Shown: piece by piece, positions 34,325 to 46,700 of the stretch
Layout: each line of letters begins with the position of its first letter
Numbering within the stretch: position 1 is the first letter of the stretch
Position numbers and translations under genes: made by a program
The notes under the pieces: generated by a model
What the model was told of the DNA's origin: nothing
Seen by the model: the letters and a program-made list of their open reading frames with translations, nothing else
Databases searched by the model: none
Origin: Zygaena filipendulae
Taxonomy: Eukaryota > Arthropoda > Insecta > Lepidoptera > Zygaenidae
Length of the DNA: 64,000 nt
Assembly (NCBI GenBank): GCA_907165275.2
Contig: CAJRBF020000004.1
Span: 124,001-188,000 of the forward strand
Direction of reading: 5' to 3'

Positions 34325-35531
34325 ACACCGTTGTTTCCAAAGAATATTATTTAGATTTCACGCCTCAGATCCCATTGAAACTTATGAGTTTCAACGCGTC
34401 TCATTCGGCTTAGCATGCTCACCGTACCTTGCCATGCGAGTCGTCCGCCAGCTGATCACCGACGAAGGTGATAAATATCCTGAGGCCGCTAGTGTTGCCT
34501 CAAAGTTCTCTTATACAGACGATTTTATGTACTCTGTACAGTCAGACGAAAAAGCGCTCGAACTTTATCATCAACTCGTAAATTTATTTTCAAAGGGTTG
34601 TTTTAATTTAACCAAATGGATTTCAAACTCGCCTACATTTTTACAACAAATTCCAGAGCAACGCCGCGTTATTAAAGATATTAAATTTAATTCAGATTCG
34701 GAAACGAAGCTAGTAGGTTTGAGATGGAACCCCGCCCACGACTATTTTACATTCCGCGTAGAAACCATTTCAAACACAAAAAAATGTACTAAACGAAGTA
34801 TACTCGCAAAAACCGCATCGCTTTATGACCCTCTCGGTCTCTTATCTCCTTTAACCGCCGGGATGAAGCTTCTTATTCAGGAGTGTTGGGATCGCGAACT
34901 CGCCTGGGATGACGACGCTCCTCCAGATATCGCGAACACCTGGAATCAGATAGAAACGGAATTAGAAAACCTCGCTAATATTAAAATACCGCGTCACGTA
35001 GGGATAGTCCAAAATTCATACGTTACCTTACTCGGTTTCGCTGACGCCAGCGAACGTTGCTACGGCGCAGTGATATACTTACGCATAGGCCCGCTAGATG
35101 CTCACGCCTCGAATGTCTCGCTGCTGTGCGCGAAATCGCGCGTCGCCCCGCTTAAAAAATTAACTCTCGCCCGCCTCGAACTTTGCGCCGCTCACCTCTT
35201 GGCTTTACTGATTCAATCAGTTCAGTCTGTCATTGAAACAAGACTCCCCATTAATAAAATAATGGCTTTCTCGGACTCGACAATCACACTAGCGTGGATA
35301 CGCTCCTCTCCCCACCGATGGCATACATTTGTAGCCAATCGCACCGCTGCAATTCAGGATATCCTCTCGCCCGCTTCTTGGTATCACGTGCCTGGATCAA
35401 AGAATCCTAGTGATCTTATTTCACGTCCTATTTCACCCGCTAAATTACTCAACCACGCCGAGTGGATCAACGGCCCCGACTGGGTTTCAAGGCCACGTAG
35501 TGACGGCCCACTTCCTCGTATAAAAAGATAA
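34325..35531 (+). pseudogene. Bel-Pao RT end and RNase H (copy 2, middle part)
   Basis: The frame resumes near 34325, with an open segment around YEFQRVSFGLACSPYLAM and then YTDDFMYSV, the RT active site. The connection (ASLYDPLGLLSPLTAGMKLL) follows, then the RNase H-like domain (LLGFADASERCYGAVIYLR, LCAKSRVAPL, FSDSTITLAWI, GSKNPSDLISR). It ends at a TAA at about 35529, where the downstream part is again in a different frame. Confidence 0.9.
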
Positions 35532-36988
35532 ATATACCGCGAAATATCCCCGAACAAAAAATTATTTCTCTTTTACAAACAGCTGAGCCTATACCGCATT
35601 TCATTCATTCACTTGCGCACCGCGTTTCTAAATGGAATACTCTACTAAACGTATTAGTTTATGTTCTACGTTTTCTTAAAATCTTAAAGACCAACGGACC
35701 GATTTCTGTTTCAGACTTAGACACAGCTGAAACTTGCGTAATAAAGTACGTTCAGTCAACTCATTTTGCCCAAGACATTAACTTGTTAAAGGCCAATAAA
35801 TTAAAAGAATGTAGTGTCACATTACGAAAATTAAACCCGCTCTTCGACGACGATGACGTCCTTCGTGTAGGAGGTCGGTTACAGAACGCGCAGCTTCCGT
35901 ACCAACAACAACATCCGATATTATTACCCTCTAAAGATAGAATTATTCAATTATTAGTCGAAAACTATCACCGCGCTAATTTACACGCCGGTCCAAGTCT
36001 TTTACTCGCCTTATTACGGCACAAATTTTGGCTTTTAGCCGCCCGCAACCTCGTTCGTAAAGTAGTACATTCTTGTAATATTTGTTTCAAAATTAAACCG
36101 AAAGAAACTTACCCTATAATGGGAAATTTACCCGATTTGCGCGTCAATCAAGTAAAATGCTTCGCAAAAACTGGAGTTGATTACATGGGTCCTCTATGTA
36201 TTACCCTCGCTAAAAGACGAGGCATAAAAGGTCAGAAAGCTTATGTATGCTTGTTTATATGTCTAGCCACAAAGGCTCTACACCTCGAACTCGTGTCAGA
36301 TTTGTCAACGGAAATGTTTGTTGCCTCTTTCAAACGATTTATTTCGCGCCGCGGTCCAGTATCACTCATTGTTTCCGACGGCGGTAGAAATTTTATAAGA
36401 GCGCGTAGATACTTTAATGAACTCGATCAGCTTATCCGTTCGGACGAATACACTAATGCTATTTTACGTGAGCTGACGCCTCGAAAGATTGAATTTAAAA
36501 TAAATCCGCCTTACGCACCTCATATTTGGTATTTGGGAGAGTAACGTAAAATCAGTAAAAACACATTTAAATAAAGTTATAGGTACACAAACTTTAACAT
36601 ATGAAGAGATGAATACATTACTCGTTCAGATAGAAGCACTTATGAATTCGAGACCGCTTTGTGTTAAAAGCTCGGACCCTTCAGAGCCAACCGCGCTTAC
36701 CCCTTCACATTTTTTGACGCTTACACCTCTTAACTATTTACCCGCGCCTAATCTAGATGAGATACCTATAACTCGGATTCAAAGATACGCACTTGTAGAT
36801 AAACTGCTTCAATCTTATTGGAAACGATGGCATGTAGAATACCTCACGAGCCTTCAAAGTCGCGACAAGTGGAACACACCCTCTAATCCAATAAAGTTGA
36901 ACCAGGTTGTTGTTATCCGCGAAGACAATGTCCCACCGCTCGCTTGGCCTCTTGCCGTGATAGAAGAACTCTATCCGGGTAATGACGG
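35532..36988 (+). pseudogene. Bel-Pao integrase (copy 2, 3' part), truncated by insertion
   Basis: The frame 35783-36544 has the zinc-binding region (HSCNICFKIKP) and integrase core motifs TGVDYMGPL (first Asp) and VSDGGRNFIRA (second Asp). A one-base change at about 36528 breaks the frame just before the catalytic Glu block, and the C-terminal domain follows at 36609-36987 (SRPLCVKSSDPSEPTALTPS, VVVIREDNVPPLAWPLA, ELYPGNDG). At 36989 the 2.7 kb TG...CA element starts, and the rest of the Pao element is not found on its far side. Confidence 0.88.
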
Positions 36989-39069
36989 TGTGACGACCCA
37001 TAAGGTCCTACAAAATTTTTTTTGGTTATAATTAAAATCTTAAATAATTATTAAAGTATAGAAGATAATAAAATACACCAATAAAATTACATTTAAAACA
37101 TATTAGAGGACATTGCGGTTCAGACATCGAAAACAAGTTTTAGTACGTTTATCAATAATAACTCCTAAACTAAAGAAGAGAGGACAAAATATTATATGAT
37201 AGAAAGTGCTTATATTAGGGAATTCTAAATGTATGTTAAATTTCAAGAGTATAGGATCAAGTTGGAAAACGCGAATCCCCGCCTCAGGCGTCTCTGTGAA
37301 CGCACCGCCAGTATCCACGAGCCGTATATCTACGGGGAATACGGAGGTAAAAAGATGTCCTGACGACAAAAGTTAGTTGGGAAAGTAAATTGATAATAGT
37401 GTAATAATAAACGAATGCGATGGGGAGGGAACCTCTAAGGGACAATAAATATAATATTATTGCACATTTATCAAACATAAAATTTATTTTCTCATACAAA
37501 TTTTTTAATAAATAATATTCATGCAAAGTACGTCGTGGTCGAGCGGTCTGCGCGCAGAACGATTTATCGGTTTGTGCAAGGATTCGTACATGCGACCTGA
37601 AAGTTTCGTCATTACGCATTGTGTCCTGATTGCGTTGTGCAGAGGCGAACATGCGCGATTGTGATACTTGGTGGTCGCATGAAAGCGTATGTGGGCCGAT
37701 GCGCCTCGTGAACGAGATGCTTTGAGTAGAATATTTGTATTGATTTTATCATTACAAAAGACGGTTCGTTACGAATAGTCTTGTTGAGCGAGCGATAGCG
37801 CAGAGTGGTTTAATGTTTTTGTGCGAAGGTCTGTCAGTACACTTGACGTCCGTTAGGATATCTCGAGCGTAGACCTAAAAACATTAGTCACGAGGAAGGA
37901 TCTTCAAATCACAGTACCAAATAGACTCGAAGCAAACGGAACTCTAATCTTAAACGGTTGGACATTGCACGTCGCGAGCGTATGATGGCGTAGATGGGTA
38001 AAAATCCGCGCCTTGAGTCATCTGCGCCGTGACGAGTTTCGTTGTGCGCCTTGTACCTTACCTTGAATAACAACGCCTTCCGTGTTATTCAATCTACATA
38101 TCACCGATGCGGCTGACTGGAGATGCCGGCCCTCTCCTACACCAGGGAAGAGTTGTTCGCTCTTCTTTCTGTTTTAGCTTTCTTTTTATTACAAATATTA
38201 TCGATGGGCCAATGCGCTCTGTGGCTCGATTGCTGGCTTCGGAGACAGACTGGAGCTACTGTGACTCGCAACCACATGTATGCTTACGTAGGTCCCTGCG
38301 CTTTGCGATCGAGACCGTTGTGCAGAGGCTGGGGGATCGGCTGTTGGCGACCTCGTCGCTGACGCTAGATTCTCAACAACCTTTGTGTTTTTCAACACGA
38401 TGTGCTTGCCAATGTTCTGATGTGGCAGAACGAGTTGGATGCCCGAGTGGGTTCACAGGGGAGAGAGAGTCATTCAACTCTACAGCTACGGCTAGAATAC
38501 GGCCTTACTGTTTGCAGTATGACAGAGAGTTCATCAGCTGAAGTTTCAGGTTCCAGGGAGAGATTGGTCTCCGATAACACACACATACAATTTTGGATCA
38601 CTGTGCTGGGGTTTGGTTTGTGGTGGTCCCACCCAACCCTGATCTTCGGGCTGGCACATATTCAAGGGCTCACCATGGCTCCAACGCGGCGGTAGTCTTC
38701 GGACTGGGGACGTACAGTCTCCTCACTGGATTCCTGAAACGGACGCTGGTGAATGATCTTAGATGTAACCATCTAGAATGATCCTCTACCTTGTGAAACA
38801 GGTTGGGGGAGGTGACGAAGGCATTGTGCTGGATGGTCATCACCGTGGAATAGCGCAGGAGGGGCTATACCACCTTCTGGCGAATACTTATATATTAACT
38901 GGAAGCCTTACCTTCGGTTTGACGTCGGGATTGGTTGCAGTGCCAGCAATCATTTCACTTAGTACTTGAGGTTCCTGTGGCCAATGCTTGAGTCATGCTG
39001 AGGGGACAAAATCTGGTCGACCTTGGAATAGAATCGTCTGGGTGGTTTATTATATATATTTATGCGTCC
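36989..39069. mobile_element. 2.7 kb TG...CA element, inverted copy, truncated
   Basis: It starts TGTGACGACCCATAAGG, the inverted end of the element, directly after Bel-Pao codon GNDG. It runs as the reverse complement of about 15430-17516 and stops at GCGTCC near 39069, so the last ~650 bp including the tRNA-like A-box end are missing. The minus/plus small frames shared with other copies are not supported as genes. Confidence 0.8.
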
Positions 39070-39514
39070 AGTGGAGCTAGGAATTCGCAAGACGATATGT
39101 TTATCGAACGACATGATAAAATTTGTCGATCTGTCAAATTTTATCGTTTTCCCTAACATGTGACCACATTCGACAAAATTTGTCGTCTCGATAAACTTTT
39201 ATCGACATGATAAACAGATGTAGCCATAAAAAAAAAAAATAAACATTAATGTTATTACAACATCGTATCTTTTCATATTCAATCGTTCAATTTTACGTCA
39301 ATTCTGGCAAAAATGTATTATTCTTAACACCGAACTCTAAATAAAAAACAAAAAAACCTTAGTTTTTGACATGTTGACGTTACCTCACTTCCCGCCCGCA
39401 CTCCGCAGTCAAATTACAAAAACATCTCTAAGTAGTTTGTAACAAATACAAATACTACCTAGTATGATAAAGAAAAATTTTAAAGTTTCGAGATTTATAA
39501 AGTTTTAAATAAAA
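39070..39514. other. AT-rich stretch with short inverted repeats
   Basis: No gene. 39095-39215 has several interleaved inverted pieces built from GATAAAATTTGTCG and CGACAAATTTT-type words, which may be the end of a small DNA transposon. 39655-39682 (outside this stretch, in the next intron) is an (AAAT)n run. Confidence 0.4.
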
Positions 39515-40529
39515 ATGGCTACAAAGTCGTAAGTAATATTGTTTTAACAAATATTTAACTGAATTAACTATTAAGACCCATCTATGAAATAAAGAATGCC
39601 TACTAATATTAATTAATTAAGTCCGCCTTTTGTACCATGATGTGCATAAAGTTTAAATAAATAAATAAATAAATAAATAATATTAAATAAAGAACAATAT
39701 TAATGAGTCGCGTAATCGCGTTCTTTTTTAAGGAAAATACGAAGCAATAAAGCACAAATTGAATATTTGTGGCAGTATATGCTGGCACACAAAGAGTTTG
39801 CAGCAGGCGACTTTAGAACTCCACAAGGTGGTGCACAAATGGAACGCCAGTGGCAGCAACTCCAAGCTGCTTTAGATGAGTTGGGGCCACATCGGTCAGT
39901 GGATCAGTGGAAAACAGTAAGTACAGTTAACGTCACGCCGTCTTCCATAAATCTCGGACTCGATCCCAGTGTTTTGATATTATCTTATTATTGTGATATA
40001 TTTTATTACATAGCAATGTGATAGCCATTGTGATCTTTCAGTGTTGGCGTGATCAAAAAAGGAAGGCGAGAGTGGAAGGTGGCGCCTTAAATAAAGCACA
40101 AAACGCTACTGGTAACAGTAGCGTTATACCTGAAATATCTGCAAATAGTGAAATGATACTAAGTACTATTGGGTCAGAGATGGCAATAGGATGTGGTCCT
40201 GCCGAATCTCCCATTGGAGTAAGTAAAATTTTAACTGAAAAGATGATATTCTTGTGAATTAAAAGGATCCATAGTCAATTTAATTAATTTGTGCCCTGTT
40301 ACTTGCTTTGTTTTAGTTTTTGCTACCATCTGCAACGATTGCATCACTGCTGATTACACCAACACCAACATTCACACACACAACAATTACCATCATTACC
40401 ACCTATAATCCCATTCACTCTGCCACATTCACCTCCACCTGCACAGCAATCATTGCTTACAGAAAGAACACCAAATGCACACTACCCAACACGACGGCGG
40501 GCTCGTGTAAGTCACCCATCAGATCGTGA
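39515..40529 (+). CDS. Orphan Harbinger-type Myb/SANT-like gene
   Basis: Splice signals join small exons neatly. 39515-39528 starts ATGGCTACAAAG and is followed by GTAAGT. 39733-39916 reads IEYLWQYMLAHKEFAAGDF and LDELGPHRSVDQWKT. 40042-40218 reads CWRDQKRKARVEGG and is followed by GTAAGT. A last exon begins at 40317. The order of Trp residues and the basic KRKARVEG end match the Myb/SANT-like DNA-binding protein of Harbinger elements, like the gene at 13127-14080, but no transposase lies beside it. In the last exon the frame that joins is Thr-rich. A neighbouring frame is Pro-rich and ends in PTRRRARV, which looks more like the family, so a small frameshift there is possible. It could also be a host gene derived from such an element. 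Confidence 0.55.
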
Positions 40530-40702
40530 GTGACAAAGGGCACATTTTTATCCATGGAAACTGCAATTGGTGTGACTGAAACTGAGGAGGAGCAACTAAT
40601 ATAAAATAGAAGTAATTGTTAAGCCTACAGTAAAAAAAAACAAAAATTTGTCTTAAGTTTTTGTGTTGTCAGTGTTGATGAAAGTTATGATTATTATAAG
40701 TA

Positions 40703-42033
40703 CTAGCTAAAAAACCCGGCTTCGCCCGGGAGTTGATATGAGATGACGTGGTAGAGTCGAAATAAAAAAATAAACTATGACGTAAAAAGTAAAAAAAAAT
40801 TATTTACAATACTTGTTAATAAACAACATTTTTCATTTTATTGTCCGGAGTATATATACATAAATTTTTCGGATTTCCTACTCCATTAGAATTAATTAAA
40901 CACTATTAAAAATACTCACATTTGAAATTTCACGATAAAAACCCACAAATAACTTTTTTCTATTTAGTTTCAAAATCGAGAGTTAATTAAACACACTATT
41001 AAAAATACTCACACGTGATACTTCTAAATAAAGGCTCACAGATAACTTCTATTCTTTTCTTTCGTTTTGAAATCGCTCGTTTCGCTGTTCAAATTAAACT
41101 AACTCTGGTGAGCGACACCGGGCTCTTATATATTCAGAGAGCTAGGCTCTAGAATATTCGAGAAAATTTGAAAATATTTTCTCTCTCACACCTTCTAGAG
41201 TATTCTGGTCATTATCGTCCGCCATAATAAAAGTAGTAAAAGCGCGAAATTTAAAAACCTAAATTTTTTAATGTTTTGAGAACTAATTTGGATAACTAAA
41301 ATTATGTTTATATTTAATATTATATTTATATTTAACTCCAAAATATAAGTTAGCTAATGACGTATAAATACACAAAATTTAATAACTTTTTTATAGCAAC
41401 AAATTAGATTAAGACTTTATTGAAATTGGAATTTTAAATTTCGTGTCACTACTACACATGCTACAATTGCTCGCAACGCTTTTGGAAATGCAACCCAAAC
41501 AATCGTTGTCCTGAATGAAGTTCAAATATTCGATAACAGATGGCGCCACTATACTTAATTTCCAAGTTGTAGGGTTGGAAAGTTCCTTATATCTTTAGAA
41601 ACACGCCTTTTAGATTAAAACGGGAACTTTCTAGCTTCTGTAGCGGTAGCGTATGTAGTAAAGGCGCGAAATTTAAAAACCTAAATTTTTAAATATTTTG
41701 AGAACTAATTATATACGTTAAATAATGATGTATAAATACACAAAATTTAACAACTTTACTATAGTAACAAATGAAATTTAAGATTTTATTGAAATTGGAA
41801 TTTTAAATTTCGCGCCATTACTACACATGCTGCAATGGCTCACAACTATGGAGACTATACACTATGACTATTGGAGTGTATAGTCTCCATAGTTGTCTTG
41901 AACGAAGTTCAAATATTCGATAACAGATGGCGCCACTGCACTTAATTTCCAAGTTGAAGGGTCGGAAAGTCCCTTATATCTTTAAAAACATGCCCTTTAG
42001 ATTAAAACGGGAACTTTCTTGTTCGAGGGGGGA
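40703..42033 (-). mobile_element. Helitron-like element (3' end supported, 5' end tentative)
   Basis: On the minus strand the sequence CCCGGGCGAAGCCGGG forms a short hairpin followed by T-rich sequence and CTAG, then T. This is the layout of a Helitron 3' end inserted between A and T. The 5' end is proposed at about 42033, where the minus strand begins with TC after an A. Inside, a block of about 370 bp (41230-41640) is directly repeated at about 41650-42020, sharing AAGATTTTATTGAAATTGGA-type, GATGGCGCCACT and AAAACGGGAACTTTC words. No Rep/helicase is present, so it would be non-autonomous. Confidence 0.45.
41842..41896. repeat. Perfect 22 bp hairpin
   Basis: ACAACTATGGAGACTATACA plus CT at 41842-41863 is the exact reverse complement of 41875-41896, with an 11 nt loop. 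It is absent from the first copy of the surrounding ~370 bp direct repeat, so it arose or was inserted after that duplication. Confidence 0.8.
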
Positions 42034-42131
42034 TAAAGGGCTATTACACCACATAAGTCCCTTTATCGTGTCGGGACTCCTTTTTAAGTTTTATCGGCAC
42101 GCACATTTTATCGACTTAGTTTTATTATATA
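42034..42131. other. Short segment before mariner copy 2
   Basis: This holds an imperfect inverted pair (ATAAAGGG ... CCCTTTAT) and TTTTATCGGC/TTTTATCGAC words similar to those at 39095-39215. No gene. Confidence 0.35.
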
Positions 42132-43761
42132 CAGGCTGTTGTTTTGGTCAGCAACGCGCGTAACGGAGGTAGTAATATAACTAATATGGGTTCTAAAAAA
42201 AATATAAAAAAAAAATATTTTTTATAATTCGGAACATTATTTAAAAGAAAATCTCTGCACAAGATATCTAAAAATGTTTACATTAAATGGTAATTGGTAA
42301 AGCCTTAGCGCGTAGACTAGAGCTACGACATCATAGATTCTACGCGCTACGAGCAGCTACATCGCGCGTCTCGTCGTCGTCGGTACCTACCTACCTACTA
42401 CCTACCTACTATTGGGTGCGAACCCACCTACCTACCTACCTACTTTTGCACAAACGTTTTACCTATTTAGATCACGGTAAGTAAACAAAACATTTTAGAC
42501 TCTCTTTCCCTCCATACTTTACTGGGCTTAGGACCGGCAAAGGAACTGAATAATTTAGAAATTATTAAATTAGAAATGACATTTTTATCTATTAATAATA
42601 TCCATTAAAGTTCTATGGCGGTGATATTAAGTACCTTTGGCGTATTTAAAAAGGTGAACGAACTTATTTACAATCATTAAACGTGATTTACAAATTATTG
42701 ATTACACATAACACGAAGTCTTCTAAAAGTTTTTTTTATTTACACTGATTTTACGTTAACGGTTTATCTGTTCAGTGTCTACCGCGTTGCGCGATGCACA
42801 CAGAAGCACGACATCGCAAATTGTCTTTTAATCGCGATAAAACAGTTTAATTGTTCGTAATCACTTCTAAAGCGTTCAGTATCTCTTGTTTTAATGTGTC
42901 GGCGTATTCGTCATGCGTACCACTTTACGTCACCCCACAAATAAAAGTCCAATTGAGTTAGATCGGGTGAACGTGGTGGCCACGGTATGGGTCCACCTCT
43001 TCCTATCCAACGATCACCAAACTCCGATGTTAAATGGTCAATGCCAAAGCTTCGCCCAGCATCCCAGGTAGGTAGGTATTCGCGCGCGGCTGCGCACGAA
43101 AGTAGGTATTCAAGGACTGCATCTTGAACATTAACAGGGAGCCCAGATTGACCTCTAGGTACCTGTTGTGTGACGAGGTGTAGCGAATGTTACCCATTCC
43201 CTGAGACTAAAAACAACAGTCCTTATGGTGTAACGAGTTAAACTTGGACGAGTTGAAAACGTCGCACTCCACTCGGCTACACTATTCGCTTCATCTTCGC
43301 TATTACTAAATACTCAATAAATTTCACTATTGGTTAATCCTGCGAACGACCGAGCCATTTTAGCACAGAAACAACGCACGCGCAATAGCCGCGGCTGTGG
43401 AAGGCAGACTAGCTGGCGCCTGGCGCTGGCCGCTGGCGCTAGCGCCGGCGGGCGGGGGTGGCACATCGCCGCGCCCCCCGGCCCCCGCCGCCCGGCCGCC
43501 CCGCCGCATTCGCCCGCGTTCCCACCGAGGCGGGGTGTATGTAGGTACTATGTACGTAGGTACTAGCATGCCGTATGATGCGCGCCGCGCCGCGCGGTCA
43601 ACGACCGGTAGCGTAGGCTCGCCCGCTTGTGTAAACAAAATAAATATTTTTTTCGGATTTTCCTTGAAAAAATAATTATTTTTTTTTATATTTTTTTTGA
43701 CATCAGTATCGTTAGTACAACCACCTCTGTGACGGGCGTTGTTGACCAAAACAACAGCCTG
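42132..43761 (-). mobile_element. Tc1/mariner-like element, copy 2
   Basis: This is the same element as 7088-8675, in the opposite orientation. TIRs CAGGCTGTTGTTTTGGTCA are flanked by TA at 42130-42131 and 43762-43763. A remnant of the transposase C-terminal region lies on the minus strand at about 43040-42890, including the rc of the WPPRSPDL block. A GC-rich island lies at about 43380-43600. An extra run of TACC repeats at about 42385-42445 distinguishes it from copy 1. It is inserted at or in the left edge of the B satellite array. Confidence 0.85.
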
Positions 43762-43763
43762 TA

Positions 43764-46700
43764 TGATTTTTTTAATCTCAAACATAAAAGTGTGATATGC
43801 TGATATTTTTATGTGAGTTTCGGTCTCATTGGGAGATGTAGTCGAGAGAATTAGTGGTTTTACACCCTATCGAAAAGAGTTATCATCTCTGGCTGTATCC
43901 TATAATTAAATATGAATTTTCAATTCCCAAACATAAAAGTGTGATATGTTGATATTTTTATGTGAGTTCCGGTCTCATTGGGAAGTGTAGTCGAGAGAAT
44001 TAGTGGTCTTACACTGTATCGAAAAGAGTTCCCATCTCTGGCTGTATCCTAAAATTAAATATGAGTTTTTTAAATCTCAAACATATAAGTGTGATATGCT
44101 GATATTTCATGTAAGTTCCGGTCTCATTGGGAGGTGTAGTCGAGAGAATTAGTGGTCTTACACCCTATCGAAAAGAGTTCCCATCTCTGGCTATATCCTA
44201 TAATTAAATATGAATTTTTCAAATCCCAAACATAAAAGTGTGATATGCTGATATTTTTATGTGAGTTCCGGTCACAGCAGAAGGTTTGATCGAGAGAATT
44301 AGTGGCCTTGCACTCTATAGAAAAGAGTTCCCATCTTTGGCTGTATCCTATAATTAAATATGATTTTTTTAAATCTCAAACATAAAAGTGTGATATGCTG
44401 ATATTTTTATGTGAGTTCCGGTCTCATTGGGAGGTGTAGTCGAGAGAATGAGTGGTCTCACATCCTATTGAAAAGAGTTCCCATCTCTGGCTGTATCCTA
44501 TAGTTAAATATGATTTTTTTAATCTCAAACATAAAAGTGTGATATGCTGATATTTTTATGTGAGTTCCGGTCTCATTGGGAGGTGTAGTCGAGAAAATTA
44601 CTTGTCTCACACTCTATCGAAAAGAGTTCCCATCTCTGGCTGTATCCTAAAATTAAATATGAATTTTCAAATCCCAAACATAAAAGTGTGATATGCTGAT
44701 ATTTTTATGTGAGTTCCGGTCTCATTGGGAGGTGTAGTCGAGAAAATCAGTGGTCTCACACTCTATCGAAAAGAGTTCCCATCTCTGGCTGTATCGTATA
44801 ATTAAATATGATTTTTTTAATTTCAAACATAAAAGTGTGATATGCTGATATTTTTATGTGAGTTCCGGTCTCATTGGGAGGTGTAGTCGAGAGAATTAGT
44901 GGTCTCACACCCTATCGAAAAGAGTTCCCATCTCTGGCTGTATCCTATAATTAAATATGATTTTTTTAATCTCAAACATAAAAGTGTGATATGCTGATAT
45001 TTTTATGTGAGTTCCGGTCTCATTGGGAGGTGTAGTCGAGAAAATTACTTGTCTCTCACTCTATCGAAAAGAGTTCCCATCTCTGGCTGTATCCTAAAAT
45101 TAAATATGAATTTTCAAATCCCAAACATAAAAGTGTGATATGCTGATATTTTTATGTGAGTTCCGGTCTCATTGGGAGGTGTAGTCGAGAAAATCAGTGG
45201 TCTCACACTCTATCGAAAAGAGTTCCCATCTCTGGCTGTATCCTATAATTAAATATGATTTTTTTAATTTCAAACATAAAAGTGTGATATGCTGATATTT
45301 TTATGAGTTCCGGTCTCATTGGGAGGTGTAGTCGAGAGAACTAGTGGTCTTACACCCTATCAAAAAGAGTTCCCATCTCTGGCTGTATCCTATAATTAAA
45401 TATGATTTTTTTAATCTCAAACAAAAAAGTGTGATATGCTGATATTTTTATGTGAGTTCCGGTCTCATTGGGAGGTGTAATCGAGAAAATTAGTGGTCCT
45501 GCACTCTATAGAAAATAGTTTCCATCTCTGGCTGTATCCTATAATTAAATATGATTTTTTTAATCTCAAACATAATAGTGTGATATGCTGATATTTTTAT
45601 GTGAGTTCCGGTCTCATCGGGAGGTGTAGTCGAGAAAATTTCTTGTCTCACACTCTATCGAAAAGAGTTCCCATCGCTGGCTGTATCCTATAATTAAATA
45701 TGATTTTTTTAATTTCAAACATAAAAGTGTGATATGCTGATATTTTTATGTGAGTTCCGGTCTCATTGGGAGGTGTAGTCGAGAGAATTAGTGGTCTCAC
45801 ACCCTATCGGAAAGAGTTCCCATCTCTGGCTGTATCCTATAATTAAATATGATTTTTTTAATCTCAAACATAAGAGTGTGATATGCTGATATTTTTATGT
45901 GAGTTCCGGTCACAGCAGAAGGTTCGATCGAGAGAATTAGTGGCCTTGCACTCTATAGAAAAGAGTTCCCATCTCTGGCTGTATCCTAAAATTAAATATG
46001 AATTTTCAAATCCCAAACATAAAAGTGTGATATGCTGATATTTTTATGTGAGTTCCGGTCTCATTGGGAGGTGTAGTCGAGAAAATCAGTGGTCTCACAC
46101 TCTATCGAAAAGAGTTCCCATCTCTGGCTGTATCCTATAATTAAATATGTTTTTTTTAATTTCAAACATAAAAGTGTGATATGCTGATATTTTTATAAGT
46201 TCCGGTCTCATTGGGAGGTGTAGTCGAGAGAACTAGTGGTCTTACACCCTATCAAAAAGAGTTCTCATCTCTGGCTGTATCCTATAATTAAATATGATTT
46301 TTTTAATCTCAAACATAAAAGTGTGATATGCTGATATTTTTATGTGAGTTCCGGTCTCATTGGGAGGTGTAGTCGAGAGAATTAGTGATCTTACACCCTA
46401 TCAAAAAGAGTTCCCATCTCTGGCTCTATCCTCTATAATTAAATATGATTTTTTTAATCTCAAACATAATAGTGTGATATGCTGATATTTTTATGTGAGT
46501 TCCGGTCTCATTGGGAGGTGTAGTCGAGAAAATTTCTTGTCTCACACTCTATCGAAAAGAGTTCCCATCGCTGGCTGTATCCTATAATTAAATATGATTT
46601 TTTTAAATCTCAAAAATATAAGTGTGATGTGCTGATATTTTCATGTGAGTTCCGGTCTCAGTAGAAGCTTCGACGGAGAGAGTAAGTGGCTTTGCACTCA

